From NCBI RefSeq assembly GCF_019331695.1, contig NZ_JAHBBI010000008.1:62001-126000 (forward strand): 64,000 nucleotides of DNA. The letters are read 5' to 3'. A program made the translations under genes and the position numbers. Under the pieces are notes generated by a model. It saw nothing but the letters and a program-made list of their open reading frames with translations. It searched no databases and was not told the origin of the DNA. The DNA is from Bifidobacterium pluvialisilvae. GTDB taxonomy: Bacteria; Actinomycetota; Actinomycetes; Actinomycetales; Bifidobacteriaceae. Below are positions 63,740 to 64,000 of the stretch, piece after piece; within the stretch, counting starts at the first letter, position 1; each line of letters starts with the position of its first letter.

Positions 63740-63946
63740 ATGCAGATTAATGTCAATGCGCGAATCCTGTTCGTGATGGATGACGGCACGATCCTCCACT
63801 GGCCGTGTGATGCGGTGGAGGTGGATGCGTTATTCAATGCTGGACTTCAAATCGGAACAGCGTCGGAACTTATCACTTACCTTCACGAGCATGCAGTCAA
63901 GGCAATGTCCGTGATGACCCTCGAAAAGAAGACGACCATTATGTGA
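63740..63946 (+). CDS. Small protein of unknown function
   Basis: This 68-residue frame begins MQINVNARILFVMDDGTILHWP and ends MTLEKKTTIM. ATG 63740 has AAAGGA 6 nt upstream. No signal peptide, membrane segment or motif is visible; the predicted make-up is alternating strands, then a helix (VDALFNAGLQIGTASELITYL). It could be real given the good ribosome site, but length and isolation limit confidence. Nothing further is visible to 64000. Confidence 0.5.
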   Translation: MQINVNARILFVMDDGTILHWPCDAVEVDALFNAGLQIGTASELITYLHEHAVKAMSVMTLEKKTTIM

Positions 63947-64000
63947 CCAATTCCGTCGTCCCTGACCCATGGTGCCAGGATACTACGGTGCACGGTGCGG

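Overview
The window reads as chromosomal DNA of a high-GC actinobacterium, most likely Bifidobacterium. The evidence is the strong G/C bias at third codon positions, several TTG starts, very large modular secreted glycosidases ending in LxRTG sortase signals with a hydrophobic segment and an RRRRA-type tail, and gaps packed with short hairpin repeats. I see no rRNA, tRNA, transposase, integrase or CRISPR array. The genus is an inference; the species cannot be fixed.

Layout. 1-8051: tartronate semialdehyde reductase (garR-like), an aldo/keto reductase, an S9 prolyl peptidase of DPP IV type carrying an in-frame insertion of an intergenic repeat, an amino acid permease and an AEC-family transporter. 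8244-28291: a plant-glycan locus of four adjacent genes for cell-wall-anchored enzymes. They are a GH43 enzyme, a giant double-GH43 enzyme broken by one in-frame TAG, a third GH43 enzyme, and the 5'-truncated remnant of a GH146-like beta-L-arabinofuranosidase. The likely substrates are arabinan or arabinogalactan side chains of pectin, and a sortase-anchored pectin methylesterase (40127-42763) fits the same diet. 28766-39824: zinc alcohol dehydrogenase, alpha/beta hydrolase, second amino acid permease with a cluster of parS-like sites at its 5' end, a MarR regulator followed by a heterodimeric ABC exporter, and another aldo/keto reductase.

43333-54179 is an iron-acquisition region: an acidic lipoprotein, an ApbE flavin transferase on the minus strand, then an FTR1 permease, P19 lipoprotein, DUF2318 membrane protein, two FtsX-like permeases, their ATPase, and an FMN-binding lipoprotein that is a plausible ApbE substrate. 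An intrinsic terminator and hairpin repeats divide this unit. 54353-58085 encodes two paralogous zinc-ribbon membrane proteins of unknown function. 58225-63946 is less GC-rich and looks accessory: a DUF4143 ATPase behind four 23-bp direct repeats, a NUDIX hydrolase coupled to a PLD-helicase-DUF3427 protein, and a small unknown protein.

The most unusual layer is the repeats. Family A (GTCATCCTGAGCGAGCG ... GATCCTTCGACTCC ... CGCTCAGGATGAC) and family B (CTCCCTC..GAGGGAG plus a GTC-xxx-GAA-x'x'x'-GAC hairpin) are scattered through gaps, and their variable stems change in a compensated way between copies. A third class (C) is built of nested inverted repeats whose outer arms differ by locus while the centre resembles CGTTGnAATTnCAACG. 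One family A copy sits inside a peptidase gene, and a family B copy sits at the breakpoint that beheaded the GH146-like gene.
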